From positions 558,001-622,000 of the forward strand of contig NC_089446.1 of assembly GCF_026210795.1 (NCBI RefSeq): DNA of 64,000 nucleotides. Reading direction: 5' to 3'. The notes under the pieces were generated by a model. That model was given only the letters and a program-made list of their open reading frames with translations. It did no database searches and was not told the origin of the DNA. Positions 45,814 to 57,211 of this stretch are shown here, one piece after another; positions within the stretch are counted from its first letter, which is position 1, and each line of letters begins with the position of its first letter. The position numbers and the translations under genes were made by a program. The stretch comes from Rhizophagus irregularis. Lineage: Eukaryota > Glomeromycota > Glomeromycetes > Glomerales > Glomeraceae.

Positions 45814-46746
45814 GGAAATTTACAAGAAGAATTAAGAAAAGCTGGAAATAGGATGGATGATAGAGAAATACCAAGTGGAACAACAATACCAAGATATACA
45901 CCTGAACGGACTGGACAAAATTTTGTGAATGGAGGCAGTCAAAATTGGGACAAACCAATAAGACCAAGAAAAATGAAATGGAGCAAAAAAAGACAAGGAT
46001 ATTATGACCCGACAGAAGGATTAAGAAAATGGAGAGAAGCAGGAGGACCAACAAACCCTAAACAGTATGGACCAAGGTTAATTGATGAGATACCACCATA
46101 TGATGTTGTAGGAGACATAAAAAGTTGTAGAGCAAATATAACATTCGGACAATTGGTAAATGAGAATAATAAATACCATAAGCAATTAAGAGAAGAAATA
46201 TATAAGCCAAGGAGTATAAATGAGAAAAATTGACTACACTTGGTGGAAACTATGAAAAATGAAGAAAAGAGAACTACAGCGATGAGAACAGAATTAGAAG
46301 TTGAAGATCAATTAGTAAGTGTAATAATAGATACTGGAGCAGCAGTAAGTGTGATAACAGATAAATTAAGAAGAAGATTGAATATACTTATACGTGGAAG
46401 AAGTAAATTTAGATGTACAATAGCAAATGGGCAAAAGATAGCAGCATTAGGAAAAGCAAATATAACTTTGAGATACAAAAATGAATTAGAAATATTGAAA
46501 GAAGTTGAAGTAATAGAATCAAAAGAAGAGAATCTAATTTTAGGAAATGACATATGGAAGTTATATAATATGAAAATAAATTTTGAAGATCATACCTTAG
46601 AAATAGAGGAACAGGGAGAAATAATAATGATTCCAGTAGGATATGAAAGAGAAGTAATATATGAAAGTGAGGAGAGTGAGGATGACGAAGAATATGAAAG
46701 TAATGACGATGGAGAGGTATTTAAAACATACCAGAATTTTAAATAG
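45814..46746 (+). pseudogene. Linker and retroviral-type aspartic protease
   Basis: After a TAA at 45811-45813 the same frame runs through a basic linker to TGA 46231-46233, then the protease segment to TAG 46744-46746. The protease processes the polyprotein. The active-site motif is VIIDTGAAVSVIT (near 46324-46360), with a flap-like region and the LILGNDIW motif (46534-46557) that closes this fold. An acidic tail precedes a frame change of one base near 46740 into RT. The stops are single in-frame codons, CAA-to-TAA and CGA-to-TGA being possible origins. Confidence 0.7.
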
Positions 46747-46751
46747 AAAGT

Positions 46752-47690
46752 CTTGGCTCTGAAGAGAGAGAGACGAAAAAGATGTTTGAACCAAGTGAAA
46801 AGTTTATGCAAAAACTAAATATAGGGAAAGTAGAAGAACCAATTTGGGAAAATATGGTAAAATTACTATTAAAATACCAAGATATTTTGGAATATGACGA
46901 AGAAATAAAAGGGAGAACAAAAGCAGCACAACATGAAATAAAAATAAAAGATGGGATAGAACCAATAAAGCAAAGAAGATACAAAGAAACAGATGAAAAA
47001 GCAAAATTTATAAGCGAAGAAGTAGATAAATTGTTAAAACAAGGAAGGATAAGAAAATCAAAAAGTCCATGGAGTTCACCTGTTACATTAGCAGGAAAGA
47101 AAACAGGAAAATATAGATTTTGCATTGATTACAGAAAGTTAAATAGGATAACTATAATGGATAGTTTTCCTTTACCAAGAATGGATGAATTATTAGACAA
47201 ATATAGGAAAGCAAAATGGTTTTCAAGTATAGATTTAGTGGCAGGATTTAATCAAGTAGAAATGAAAGAAGAAGACAAAGAAAAAACAGCATTTGTATGT
47301 TCGAAAGGATTATTTGAATATAATGTAATGCTGTTTGGTTTAACGAATGCACCAGCAACATTTCAAAGATTAATGGATGAAATATTAGAAGAATACATAA
47401 ACGATTTTATAGTAGTGTATATCGATGATATTATGATATATTCAGAGAATTTGAAAGATCATATGAAACATATAGAAAAAGTATTAAAGAAATTACAGGA
47501 GAATAATTTAATAATAAAATTGAAGAAATGTAGATTTCTGGAAAGGAACATAGAATTTTTAGGACATATAGTAGGAAATGATGGATTAAGGCCAGATGAT
47601 AAAAAGATAGAAAAGATAAAAGAAATGAAGGCACCAACAACAGTGAAAGAAATAAGATCATTTTTAGGACTTTGTTCATTCATATTATAG
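46752..47690 (+). pseudogene. Reverse transcriptase
   Basis: Copies the element RNA into DNA. The frame from about 46752 holds RT motifs in order: a primer-side segment (DGIEPIKQRRY), KSPWSSPVTLAGKK, FCIDYRKLN, FSSIDLVAGFNQ, the catalytic YIDD box (about 47419-47430), and LGHIVGNDGLRPDDKKIEKI. All three catalytic Asp positions are present. The frame ends at TAG 47688-47690 because of a TTCA duplication at about 47676-47683; with the normal frame the text continues YYRKFVKNFSKIARP into RNase H. It is close to full length, and the only break is at its very end. Confidence 0.8.
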
Positions 47691-47697
47691 AAAATTT

Positions 47698-48861
47698 GTG
47701 AAGAATTTTTCAAAGATAGCAAGACCAATAAGTGATTTGAGAAAGAAGGAAATACCTTTCGTTTGGGGAAAAAAACAACAAGAAGCATTTGAAAAATTGA
47801 AAGAAAAGTTAATACAATATTCAATATTACAACATCCAGATTGGAAGAAAGAATTTCTATTAATAACAGACGCATCAGGAAGAGGATTAGGTGCAGTATT
47901 AAGTCAAAAAGATGAAAAAGGAAAAGAAGTAGTGATAGCATATGCAAGTAGAAGCTTATTACCAGCAGAAGAAAATTATCCGATAACAGAGTTAGAATGT
48001 TTAGAAATAGTTTGGGGAATTCAACATTTTCATAAATATTTAATTGATAGAAAATTTAAAGTAATAACAGATCACAGTGCATTAAAAGGATTAATGAACG
48101 CAAAGATACCAAAAGGAAAAAAAGCAAGATGGGTAATGGAATTACAGCAATATAATTTTGAAGTAATACATAGATCAGGAAAAGAAAATACAAATGCTGA
48201 CGCATTAAGTAGGTTATTAAAGATAGTAGAGGATCAACCAGAAATAGTAATAATCGATGGAGTAGATGGATTAGGAAAAACAAGTATAGTACAAAATTTA
48301 ATTAGAGAATGGGAAAAGCAAAGATTAAAAGTAAGATTCAATACTTATAAAAGAAGAAGAAAAGATAAAGATGAATTTTACAAATCAAAGATGGAAACAG
48401 AATGGAAATTCAGAAAAGAAGTAGTGGAACAAATAAACAGAAGAATGTTAGAATATGATGAAGATACAGATATAATAATTTTAGACAAATCACCATATTG
48501 TGAATATTATTATCAAAGGACAAAAAGTTTTGACAGAGGATTAATTACTCCGCATGGAAATCACGAAATGGAAAAAGAAATATTCAGATTAAAAGAAACA
48601 ATAGATAAATCAATAGTGATATTTTTAGAAAAAGATGGCAATATATGTTGGAAAAATTATATTGGAAGGGAAACAAAGAAGACAGAAAAATCATCATATC
48701 TAACATTAAAAAAGGATGAATATTTGGACATGGTTAAAATGTTTGAAGAAAATCAGAGTGTGTATAAAGATACCAAAAGATACAGTCGAGTAAAAGTTAA
48801 AAATGACAATAGTAGTTGGAGAAAAGTATTTAAAGAAGTGAAGAAATGGAGAAAAGCGTAG
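47698..48861 (+). CDS. RNase H fused in frame to a thymidylate-kinase-like P-loop domain
   Basis: This open frame of 387 codons begins inside the RT-RNase H tether. RNase H (residues ~55-175) shows LLITDASGRGLGAVLSQ, LECLEIVWG, ITDHSALK and the closing HRSGKENTNADALSRL. It degrades template RNA. The next ~206 residues (48241-48858) look like a nucleoside-monophosphate kinase: Walker A GVDGLGKTS preceded by a beta strand (EIVIID), LID-like basic segments, IIILDKSPYCEYYYQR in the place of the TMPK DR-Y motif, and IVIFLEKDG as the next strand. TMPK phosphorylates dTMP; the length (about 207 aa) fits that family. The Arg of DR(S/Y) is Lys here. No stop interrupts it although flanking domains are broken. 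The substrate is not determined by sequence. Confidence 0.75.
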   Translation: MKNFSKIARPISDLRKKEIPFVWGKKQQEAFEKLKEKLIQYSILQHPDWKKEFLLITDASGRGLGAVLSQKDEKGKEVVIAYASRSLLPAEENYPITELECLEIVWGIQHFHKYLIDRKFKVITDHSALKGLMNAKIPKGKKARWVMELQQYNFEVIHRSGKENTNADALSRLLKIVEDQPEIVIIDGVDGLGKTSIVQNLIREWEKQRLKVRFNTYKRRRKDKDEFYKSKMETEWKFRKEVVEQINRRMLEYDEDTDIIILDKSPYCEYYYQRTKSFDRGLITPHGNHEMEKEIFRLKETIDKSIVIFLEKDGNICWKNYIGRETKKTEKSSYLTLKKDEYLDMVKMFEENQSVYKDTKRYSRVKVKNDNSSWRKVFKEVKKWRKA

Positions 48862-49337
48862 AACAAATAATAAAAATAACGAATTCAGAAATAAAATCAA
48901 TTAAAGAAATATTATGGAAGAAAGTAATTACAAGAGAATAATAGACAATATCGAAAAAGAGAATAAGTATGAATTGAAAGAGGGAATTCTATATAGAGTG
49001 AAAGGACAAAACAAACTTAGAGTAATCAGGAATTATGAATATGAGGGATTGATATACATGATGCATGATAACAAATTATCAGGATATTTTGGAATAGAAG
49101 CAACATTAGATAGAATAAAAGAAAATTATTGGTGGAAAAATATAAAAGAAGATGTAGAAGAATATGTAAGAACATGTTGGAATTGTCAAATGAGAGGAAA
49201 ACCAAGAGGAAAGAACAAATTAATGTCAATAAAGATAAACGAACCATTTGAAATGATTGGAATAGATATAGTTGGACTATTAAAAGAAACAGAAAAGGGA
49301 AATAAGTACTACATTGTAGTAGCAATGGATTATTTTA

Positions 49338-50459
49338 TGAAATAGCCCGATAAGATCTCCCAATTCCCTCTGTCATCAATTTACAGAGTTGCCACATCGA
49401 ACGGGCATTCTCATGGTCAAACGAACGAATAATCGAATGAACGAACAATTGAACGAACAAGCAAATAATCAACGAACAACATACAACAACATATAACAAT
49501 AATATACAATATAAATAGCGTTAGTAATATAAAACGTTGAACGATATAAAATAAAATTTAACTTCTCTAAATTTTTCCCAAATTATATTCACTTTACCTT
49601 TAATTCCAAACTTCGATAGCTCTTGCTACGAATTATTACTTTTCAAAAACGTATATTTAATTCATCTTAAAATTTTCATTTTATTCAATTAAAATTAATT
49701 AAGCAAACATTAATTAAAGTTTAGAGTGAACCTATTACCTTTAATTAATATTAAACTTCACTAACAAATAATTAAATGAAACTTATATTTTATTGAGTTC
49801 TGTGGATGAGAACTGTGGAATTACTTTGAATTCCGCTCTCTATTTATACAAATTTTATACTATTCTAATATATGCTATCTATATACTATCTTTTATGTTC
49901 CTTTTATATATTATCTTTGAACTATCTTTCTAATATGCTATCTATATTTTAAATACGCTATCTTTTAATATGCTATTTTTAATATGCATGTATCTTCTAT
50001 TTTAACATGTTATCTTTTTATATATATTCTTTTTTAATATGTTATCTTTTATATTCCGTCTTTATACTATCTTTTTATATGATCTTTGTATTATTTTATG
50101 TTCTTTAATCTTTTTGACATTATTTTATATGTTCTTTTAATTCGCTATCTTTCCATTTTATGTGTTTTGCTTATAATCTATCTTTTGTGGCTTATAATTA
50201 TTCTTTCTAATTGTTCTTATTGTCAAAGATTGCTAAGCCGCAATTGATCGACTCTAATAATTCTATTGGTTCTTTGTCAATCATTCGATAAATATTACAT
50301 CATGTAGATCATTACTCTTCCTAAATGTTTATCCTTTTCGGCTAATTATTTATCCATCTACGCTAATTCATAATTAATTTGTTCGTTCCTAATATTTGGC
50401 AATTACATTTGGTGATTGAATTTTATCATCTTTTCATGCTTGATATTTGACCGTTTACA
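49338..50459 (-). mobile_element. Solo LTR of the same family, inverted, inside integrase
   Basis: Read on the minus strand it begins TGTAAACGGTCAAATAT and follows the 3' LTR (51533 onward: TGTAAACAGTCAAATAT) through GGATAAACATTTAGGAA, TGATCTACATGATGTAATAT, and the GATAGCATATTAAAA array to GTGGCAACTCTGTAAATTG. No clear target duplication was found, so the left edge is approximate. Confidence 0.75.
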
Positions 50460-50668
50460 CCAAGGCCACACCACTAAAAGAAGCTACAGTAAAAGAGGTA
50501 GTAGAATTTATTTGGAGGGATATAATTTGTAAACATGGGTGTCTAAAGAAAATAATTAGTGATAGAAGGACTCACTTTAACAATAGAATGATGGAAGAAT
50601 TAGTAGAAAGATGTGGGATAAATCATAGATTAAGTACATCATATAGGCCACAAACAAACAGTTTGGTT

Positions 50669-50933
50669 TAGGGATGGCAACGGTCAGTTATGGTCGGTTA
50701 TGGTCAGTTATAATCAGTTATAGAAATTTAAACAGTCAGTTATGGTCAGTTAAAAAATTGGTTAAACGGTCGGTTAAACGGTCGGTTATACCATTTTACT
50801 TAAATAATTAGTCAAATGGTCGGTTAAACATTAAAAATGGTCAGTCAAATGTTTAAATGGTCAGTCAAACGGTCAGTTAAATGTGGTTAAACAGTCGGTT
50901 AAACGGTTATGATTATAACTGTTGCCATCCCTA
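50669..50933. mobile_element. hAT-type MITE in integrase
   Basis: 265-bp insert with TIRs starting TAGGGATGGCAAC, a common hAT terminus, and 8-bp flanks GTTTGGTT (50661-50668) and GTTTAATC (50934-50941) that differ at three positions, all transitions. The interior is repeats of GGTTAAACGGTCAGTTA. Confidence 0.75.
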
Positions 50934-51532
50934 GTTTAATCGAAAGATTTAATAAAACTTTATGCGAAGGATTAGCCAAATTAGAAGAAGAAAATTGGAA
51001 TAAACATATACCATCAGTATTATTTGCATATAGAACAAAAAAGCAATCGTCAACAAAAATTAAGCCTTTTTATGCAACATACGGAAGGAGAGCGAAACTA
51101 CCATTAGATAAAGATGAAAACAAAATAACATTAGCTGATAGAGTAAAAATATTAATTGAGGAGCTACCAGTAATAAGAAGAAAAATAAAAGAAAATGTCG
51201 AAGAAGCTCAAGAAAAACAAAAATGACAACATGACAAAAGAGGAATTAGAAAACCTAAATTTGAAATAGGAGAAAAAGTATTATTATACGAAGCATGGAG
51301 GGAGAAACAATAGTTTGGAAAATTGCAGAATAAATGGAAAAGACTATATTTAATTTACGAAGAATTTGGAAATGAAGCATATAAACTCAAAGAATTGGAC
51401 GGAAGAATATTAAAGACACCTGGAGAATGGTTAAAGAAATTTTATGATTGAGAAAAAGAAATAATGGATAAGACACGAGTTCGATTTGATTAAAGTTATT
51501 TGTGAGGTCACAAATAGCGAAGGGAGGGATAA

Positions 51533-53395
51533 TGTAAACAGTCAAATATTAAGCGTGAATAAATAATATACCAAATGGACAAATGTGAACGTCAAGTACT
51601 AAGTACGAACGAACTAATCTTGAATCAGCGTGAATAGATAAATGATTAGCTGAAAAGGATAAACATTTAGGAAAAGGAATGATCTACATGATGTAATATT
51701 TATTGAATGATTAATAAAGAACTAATAGATTAAGTAGGGAGTCGATCAATTGCGACTTAGCAACCAGTTTATTGAGTTCAACAATAAGAACAATTAGAAG
51801 GAATAATTATAAGCCACAAAAGATAAATTATAAGGAAAACATATAAAATGGAAGGATAGCGGATTAAAGGAACATGCATGATGAAAATACATAAAAACAA
51901 TAATATAAAAAGATAATATAAAAGATAATATAAAAGATAATACGAAAAGATATAAGCCACAAAAGATGGAACATAAAAGATAACATATAACATATTAAAA
52001 GATAGCATATTGTTAAAATAGAATGTTAAAATAAAAATGTGGCGCAGTAATTTTATGAAGATCAATTTTGTAGATCATTTCGTAGATCCCTTAATTTTTT
52101 TGATTTTCTTGATTTTCTTGATTTATTTGATAAATCTGATAAATCTGATAAATTTGATATATTTGATTTATTTATTTTATTTCATTTATTTAATATATTT
52201 ATTTTATTTTATTTATTTATTTTATTTTATTTATTTTATTTATTTATTATATTTGATTTATTTATTTTATCAAATATTCTTGATTTTTACTTTATTATAA
52301 ATAGTGATAGGATTTTACCAAGTAGGAGGGAGGTCAGTCAGTTAGTCAGATAGTTAAGAATTGTATTGTAATTTTCGAGTTATACAAAAAGAGTATTATT
52401 CCCAGTAGTATAATTCAAGATAATTAATTTCGCAACCAAGAGATTATCTATATTTTTCGTTATATCTAAAATCTTACATTATTTTAATAAAAACCTATTT
52501 TCTTTAACTGAACATCCAACGTTATTTCACGTGATTATTTGTGATCAACTTAAGACTCTCCTATTAAGTTAAACTCCAGTTAACCTGTTAAAGCGTTAAA
52601 GTTTTTCAGTCGGCTTTAATCGTTAACAGGATAACAATATTAAAAGATAGCATATTAAAAGATAGTATATTAAAAGATAGTATATTAAAAGATAGCGTAT
52701 TGAAAATAGTATATTAAAAAGATAGCATATTAGAAAAATAACATATAAAAAGAACATAAAAGATAGTATATATTAGAATAGAAAATATAAGAAAGTTTGT
52801 TTAAATAGAAAGTAGAATTCAAAGTAATTCCATATCATAGAATTTATTGATTTCTCATCCACAATGTAATTTAGAATAGTTGAATTTAATTATTTGTTAA
52901 TAAAGTATAACATTAATTAAAGGTAATAGGTTCGCCCTAGACTTTAATTAATGTTCGCTTAATTAATCTTAATTGAATAAAATGATAATTATAAGATGAA
53001 TTAAAATATACACTTTTGTAAAGAGAATTATCGAAATATTAAAGTTGTAATAAATAGAATATTTCGTAGCGAGAGCTATCGAAGTTTGGAAATTAAAGAT
53101 AAAGTGGCTAAAAATTGAGGAAAATTTAGAGAAGTTAAATTTAATTTTATATCGTTCGATGTTTTATATTACTAACGCTATTTTTGTTGTGAACCAAGAA
53201 TGTTGTCGTTGTATGTTGTCGTTATATGTATTTATATGTTGTTTGTTGATTATGTTGTTTGTTAATTATGCCGTTGATTATTTGCTTGTTCGTTTGTTTA
53301 ATTCATTCGTTTATTCGTTCGTTCGACCATGAGAATGCCTATTCGATGTGGCAACTCTGTAAATTGATGACAGAGGAAATAGAGGATCTCAACGA
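51533..53395 (+). repeat. 3' LTR of the gypsy element (with internal insertion)
   Basis: Starts TGTAAACAG right after the purine tract GAAGGGAGGGA. It contains an array of AAAAGATAGCATATT units and ends near 53395 after GTGGCAACTCTGTAAATTG and AGAGGATCTCAACG. Homology to the inverted solo LTR defines it. The sequence 52034-52626 is absent from the solo LTR. Confidence 0.75.
52034..52626. mobile_element. Foreign block inside the 3' LTR, possibly another solo LTR
   Basis: About 590 bp starting TGTGGCGCAG and ending near GTTAACAGGATAACA. The LTR array continues on both sides. It includes a low-complexity TTGATTT/TTTAT tract (52085-52290), a purine block AGTAGGAGGGAGG and a 3' half of LTR-like character. 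No target duplication was identified, so its class is uncertain. Confidence 0.45.
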
Positions 53396-54060
53396 ACTAA
53401 AATTAAAAATTTTAAAGTTTTTTTTAATGTTATAATAATTTACATGATTACTATAATATTAAGAATTAAGCATTAAATGTCTAATTTAAATAAACAAATA
53501 AAAACATGATATTTAACTATTTTTGCAATTAAACCTCATTTATAACGCCCAAATAGACCTAATAATATTATTCTAATAAAAAAAATTTTTTTTATTAGCA
53601 CTATAATTAAAAAATTCAACAAAATTTATAAATAACAAAAAATCTAGCTTAATAATCACCATTCTAAGCTTAACAAAAGTTGTTCATTTCACAAAATTAT
53701 ACCTAAAAATAAAATAATTACTGGTTAAGAAAGCTTTTGTTAAGAGTTTTATTGAAATCAAGAAAAATTTTTTTTATTATAAAAATTGGTTTTTTGCAGT
53801 TTACACAAAATCTCCCTAAATAACTGTCTTTTTTAACTTATTAAATCCTTTTTTCTCATAAAATTACATATATTTGTGTTATTTAAATTGTATTTTATAC
53901 CCACCTTTAAGTTGCATTTAGAGGAAAACTTCATTTTTGAGACGAACTTTCTTGTAATATGTAAAGAAAAAAAAAATATTACTAAAGAGGAAATGATGAT
54001 GAATATTTATAGTACACATGATGAACTATTAATTTACTTAATTTGTATAAGCATTATATT
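53396..54060. other. AT-rich DNA, no gene seen
   Basis: No supported frame before the hAT-like element. Confidence 0.4.
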
Positions 54061-55463
54061 TAAAGTTGCCTGCCGAAACTTATTTGGCCCAATGCCGAAA
54101 GTCAAAACTCCTTACATAGTGTCGAAACTGCCGAAACTGTTTCAGCATTTTGGCATAGTTTTGGCATAACTGATACTAATACTTTATTAGAGTTTCGGCA
54201 TTGTTTCGGCATATATAGTATTAACTTTCTATAAAAAATAAAAGAAAGAAACAGTTGTTTCTTTAGACTTATTCTCACACGTACATACCCACCCCATTTA
54301 AATTATTTGCTCGTTACTAAGCTAAAGGTTTTTATTAATTTGTTTTAAGTTACTACTAACACAACAAAAAAAAACAAAAATTAAAAAAAAATTATTTCGT
54401 TTATATTATAATTTAATATATTAGTTTATTGCAATTTTTTATTTATATTAAAACAGATTAATTAGAAAAGTATATTATTTAGTCTGAAACTCCATTTTCA
54501 GTTCAGCACGACGGAATCTACGATAAAAAAATAATGAATATTAGTAAAACATTCTGAAGCACTTTCTTCACCATCTCTTATCTCCCACTACCACATATAG
54601 TACCCGCCCAGTTCCAAGGTTCCAGTTCAAAAATCTAAGTAAAAAGAGTTTAAACTAAAAACTCCCAGTCACTCCAATTCCAAGGCTCCAATTTGAAACC
54701 TACAAAAAGGAAAGAAAAAGAACATTATTAAACATTCTTATATCAAGAACACCCTCCTCCCACTTCGAATTGCTGTTCCTTCAAGTCCAGGAAACACGTC
54801 AAAAAGTCCATTCCTACAAAAAGAAAAAGAAAAGAGCATTATTAAACGTTCTTATATTAAGAATACCCCCTCCCCTTCGAAATACTATACCTCCAAGTCC
54901 AGAAAATGCGCTGAAAAGAACGTTCCTAAGAGAAAAGAAAAGAACGTTATTAAATGTTCTTATATTAATATATTAAAAAAACCTCTCTTCTAACATTGCC
55001 GTTCCTGAATATCTACAGTAGGTCAGTAATGCCAAGCAACTGAAACCTAAAATAAAAAAAATAAAATTAAGTTAATAAAAGAAAAATACATAAGATAATA
55101 AAAGAAAAAAAAATAGACTTACCGTTACCGTCCAAGAATCGGAAAAAAAGATACTGTACTTGTTCGTCAATTCACAAGACTAAAGGTATTAAAAAAAATA
55201 TTTTTTTATAAAAAAAAGAGATTATCAGCCGATTAGATCGGTAAAATCAGATCGGCTACTGCAGGTTGGACAATATTACATCGGAAATGCCGAAACTATA
55301 TATATGTATATCATATGATATACTGCGCCAAAACGCTAAAACAGTTTCGGCAGTTTCGGCAGTTTTGGCATTTCAGCATTTTTGATTGTTTGCCGAAACC
55401 TAATTTTGGCAGTTTCGGCAATTTCGGCATGCCGAAACTTCCTAGTTTCGGCAAGCAACCTTA
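54061..55463. mobile_element. hAT-like non-autonomous element of the GCCGAAAC family
   Basis: 1403-bp element with an exact 8-bp duplication ATTATATT at 54053-54060 and 55464-55471. Left end TAAAGTTGCCTGCCGAAAC, right end (complement) TAAGGTTGCTTGCCGAAAC. Subterminal GCCGAAACTGCCGAAAC repeats face both ways. The middle (~54480-55200) is a minus-strand chain of intron-like units with stems such as 54940-54948/54953-54961, probably an insertion or captured segment. There is no transposase. Confidence 0.8.
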
Positions 55464-55471
55464 ATTATATT

Positions 55472-55978
55472 AAAAATTTCTTTTTTTAGCTACGTGGTAA
55501 TATATTCAATTATGGTTACACAAAATTATTTTAATTAATGATCGACAAGAGAAATGACGTTTCCACTGACTGATAAGTCTATTAACAAGTATGATATTTA
55601 ATATTAATATTGTAACTAATATAAAAGAATAATTGTCATATATTACAAAATTATTATTTTTTTACATTTCATTGTAATATGATATTTTAAATTATAATAG
55701 TAATTATATTGTCAATTATTACAAAATATACATTACAGGATTATTATATGGTAATCAAAAAAATAGGATAGCTAAGAAAATCCATTAATAATGTCCTTAA
55801 ATAAAAAATAACGTCAAAACAAAAAAGAGAAAAGAACTCAAATCCACTTGTAACTTTAAGGTTTCTTGAAGTTCAAGTTCATTCTAAAAAAAAAGAATAT
55901 TAGTAAGGTTTATAGACAAAAAAAATGCAAAAATAGTAAAAAGAAATTAAGAAATAATACCTTTATACATTCTCCATA
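55472..55978. other. AT-rich DNA, no gene seen
   Basis: One or two minus-strand intron-like units near 55790-55960; otherwise nothing. Confidence 0.35.
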
Positions 55979-56540
55979 CAGTCAACTCTCGATATACTGA
56001 AGTCGCCGTTCAAGACTAAAACTTCGGTATATAGTGATCTTTGGTATATCAAATTTTTTTATATACCGAAGTTTATATAATTTTTTTAGAAAACTTTGTT
56101 ATATTAAGATTAAAATCATGTGACTTTATTATACTATGAAAATCATTACATATTTTACGTTTAACAAATTTTACAAATCACTTGTTGCTAATCCAATTAT
56201 CTAACGTTCATATCTTTTAAAGAAGCTAAAGCAGCTAAATATTTAACTTCAAAGTAACGTTAATACTGAAAAATAAAAATGAGAGAATAAAGTTGCGAAA
56301 GTTACGCAAATTAAACATCATTTGATCATATGATTTTGATCTTCAGTATAACGAACTTATTTTTATTATATACTATTATAAACGGTAAAAATGAAAACTT
56401 CGGTATAATGTTAAATAAAATTTTATAGTAAAATTGGTATATCAAAAGATTTTAATTATTAATGAAAATGGTTATACAAAAATCTTCGGTATATAGTGAT
56501 CTTTGGTATATCGTGGCTTCAGTATATCGAGAGTATACTG
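55979..56540. mobile_element. Pogo/Tc1-type MITE
   Basis: 562-bp non-coding element with ~24-bp TIRs (CAGT...ACTCTCGATATACTGAAG at both ends in inverted orientation, differing near the tip) and TA at 55977-55978 and 56541-56542. Inner copies of CTTCGGTATA occur on both strands. The TIR resembles that of pogo element 2 (CAGT....CTYGATATA). Confidence 0.8.
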
Positions 56541-56542
56541 TA

Positions 56543-57211
56543 CTTATAATTTCAAAAATCTGTACCAATATCCAGAATGTTTTATCGTAAAAAAAAAAAA
56601 AGAATATTATATATTTCAAGTAACAAACGTAAAAATAATGAAACTTCCACTATTCCTATTTATAATTTTAGACTTTATGCTATTAAGAGGAGAGGAGAAA
56701 AAAAAAATTTTAAAATAAATTTTTTTCTTCATACGTTGCAAAATCAAGATCTCTACCAATGAAAACCTGTAATATAACAAGTGATATTATCACAAGTACG
56801 ATAAAAAGCAAAATACTAATTGTTAAAATATACATTTTTATAATATTATCTGAAATTTTATACTTTTTTTTACTATAACCTATTTTTGTAATATACTATT
56901 TTTGCATATAACATTTTCTTAAAATATATGTTTTTTTCATATAACCTGCTCATTAAAAATACAAAATTTTATACTTATTTTACATATGACCTCTATTATA
57001 ATTATCTGGGATCCTATTAAGATAGGTTACCCTGTAACCTAAGGTAAGGTTTACATATAAAACTTTTTGAAGATCCTACTATAAAAGGAATTTTATGTTA
57101 CATTGTTATGATCTTTTTCTTTTTAGTTAATTAACCAATAGAATTTAAGCAAATCCTAAGGTAAGGTTTTATATGAAAGTAATTTCTACCGGTGATATAT
57201 CTTAGTAGTAG
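56543..57211. other. AT-rich DNA, no gene seen
   Basis: Contains a duplicated CCTAAGGTAAGGTTT motif (~57037 and ~57155). No supported coding frame. Confidence 0.4.

Larger units (their letters stand above)
48878..51451 (+). pseudogene. Integrase, split by a solo LTR and a MITE
   Basis: Inserts the DNA copy into the genome. From about 48914 it has the zinc-binding N-domain: HDNK...CWNCQ keeps one His and both Cys, but the second His of the usual GHFG is Tyr (GYFG). The first catalytic Asp is in MIGIDIVG. The core is cut by a solo LTR (about 49338-50459), resumes with KATPLKEATVKEV, holds the second Asp in SDRRTHF (usual SDRGTHF), is cut again at 50669-50933, and resumes with the Glu motif LIERFNKTL. 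The C-terminal region (FEIGEKVLLYEAW) ends at TGA 51449-51451 with in-frame stops at 51224-51226 and 51311-51313. Confidence 0.8.
41943..53395 (+). mobile_element. 5'-truncated Ty3/gypsy-type LTR retrotransposon with kinase domain and nested insertions
   Basis: Plus-strand order: Gag, CCHC zinc knuckle, protease, RT, RNase H, thymidylate-kinase-like domain, integrase, polypurine tract (51519-51530), 3' LTR (from TG at 51533). RT-RNase H before integrase is the Ty3/gypsy order. No 5' LTR or primer-binding site is present; homology begins in Gag at about 41943 next to the minisatellite. Later insertions include a MULE-type MITE, three hAT-like MITEs, an inverted solo LTR of the same family, and a foreign block in the 3' LTR. 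The copy is dead, with stops and frameshifts in Gag, protease, RT and integrase, while the RNase H-kinase frame is open. Confidence 0.85.

Noticed and set aside
42494-48283. Minus-strand frames opposite Gag-Pol rich in Leu/Phe
   Set aside because: Mirror frames of A-rich retrotransposon coding DNA; the plus strand carries all recognisable domains.
52037-52300. 87-codon Leu/Ile/Tyr-rich frame
   Set aside because: Low-complexity TTTAT/TTGAT tract inside an LTR insertion.
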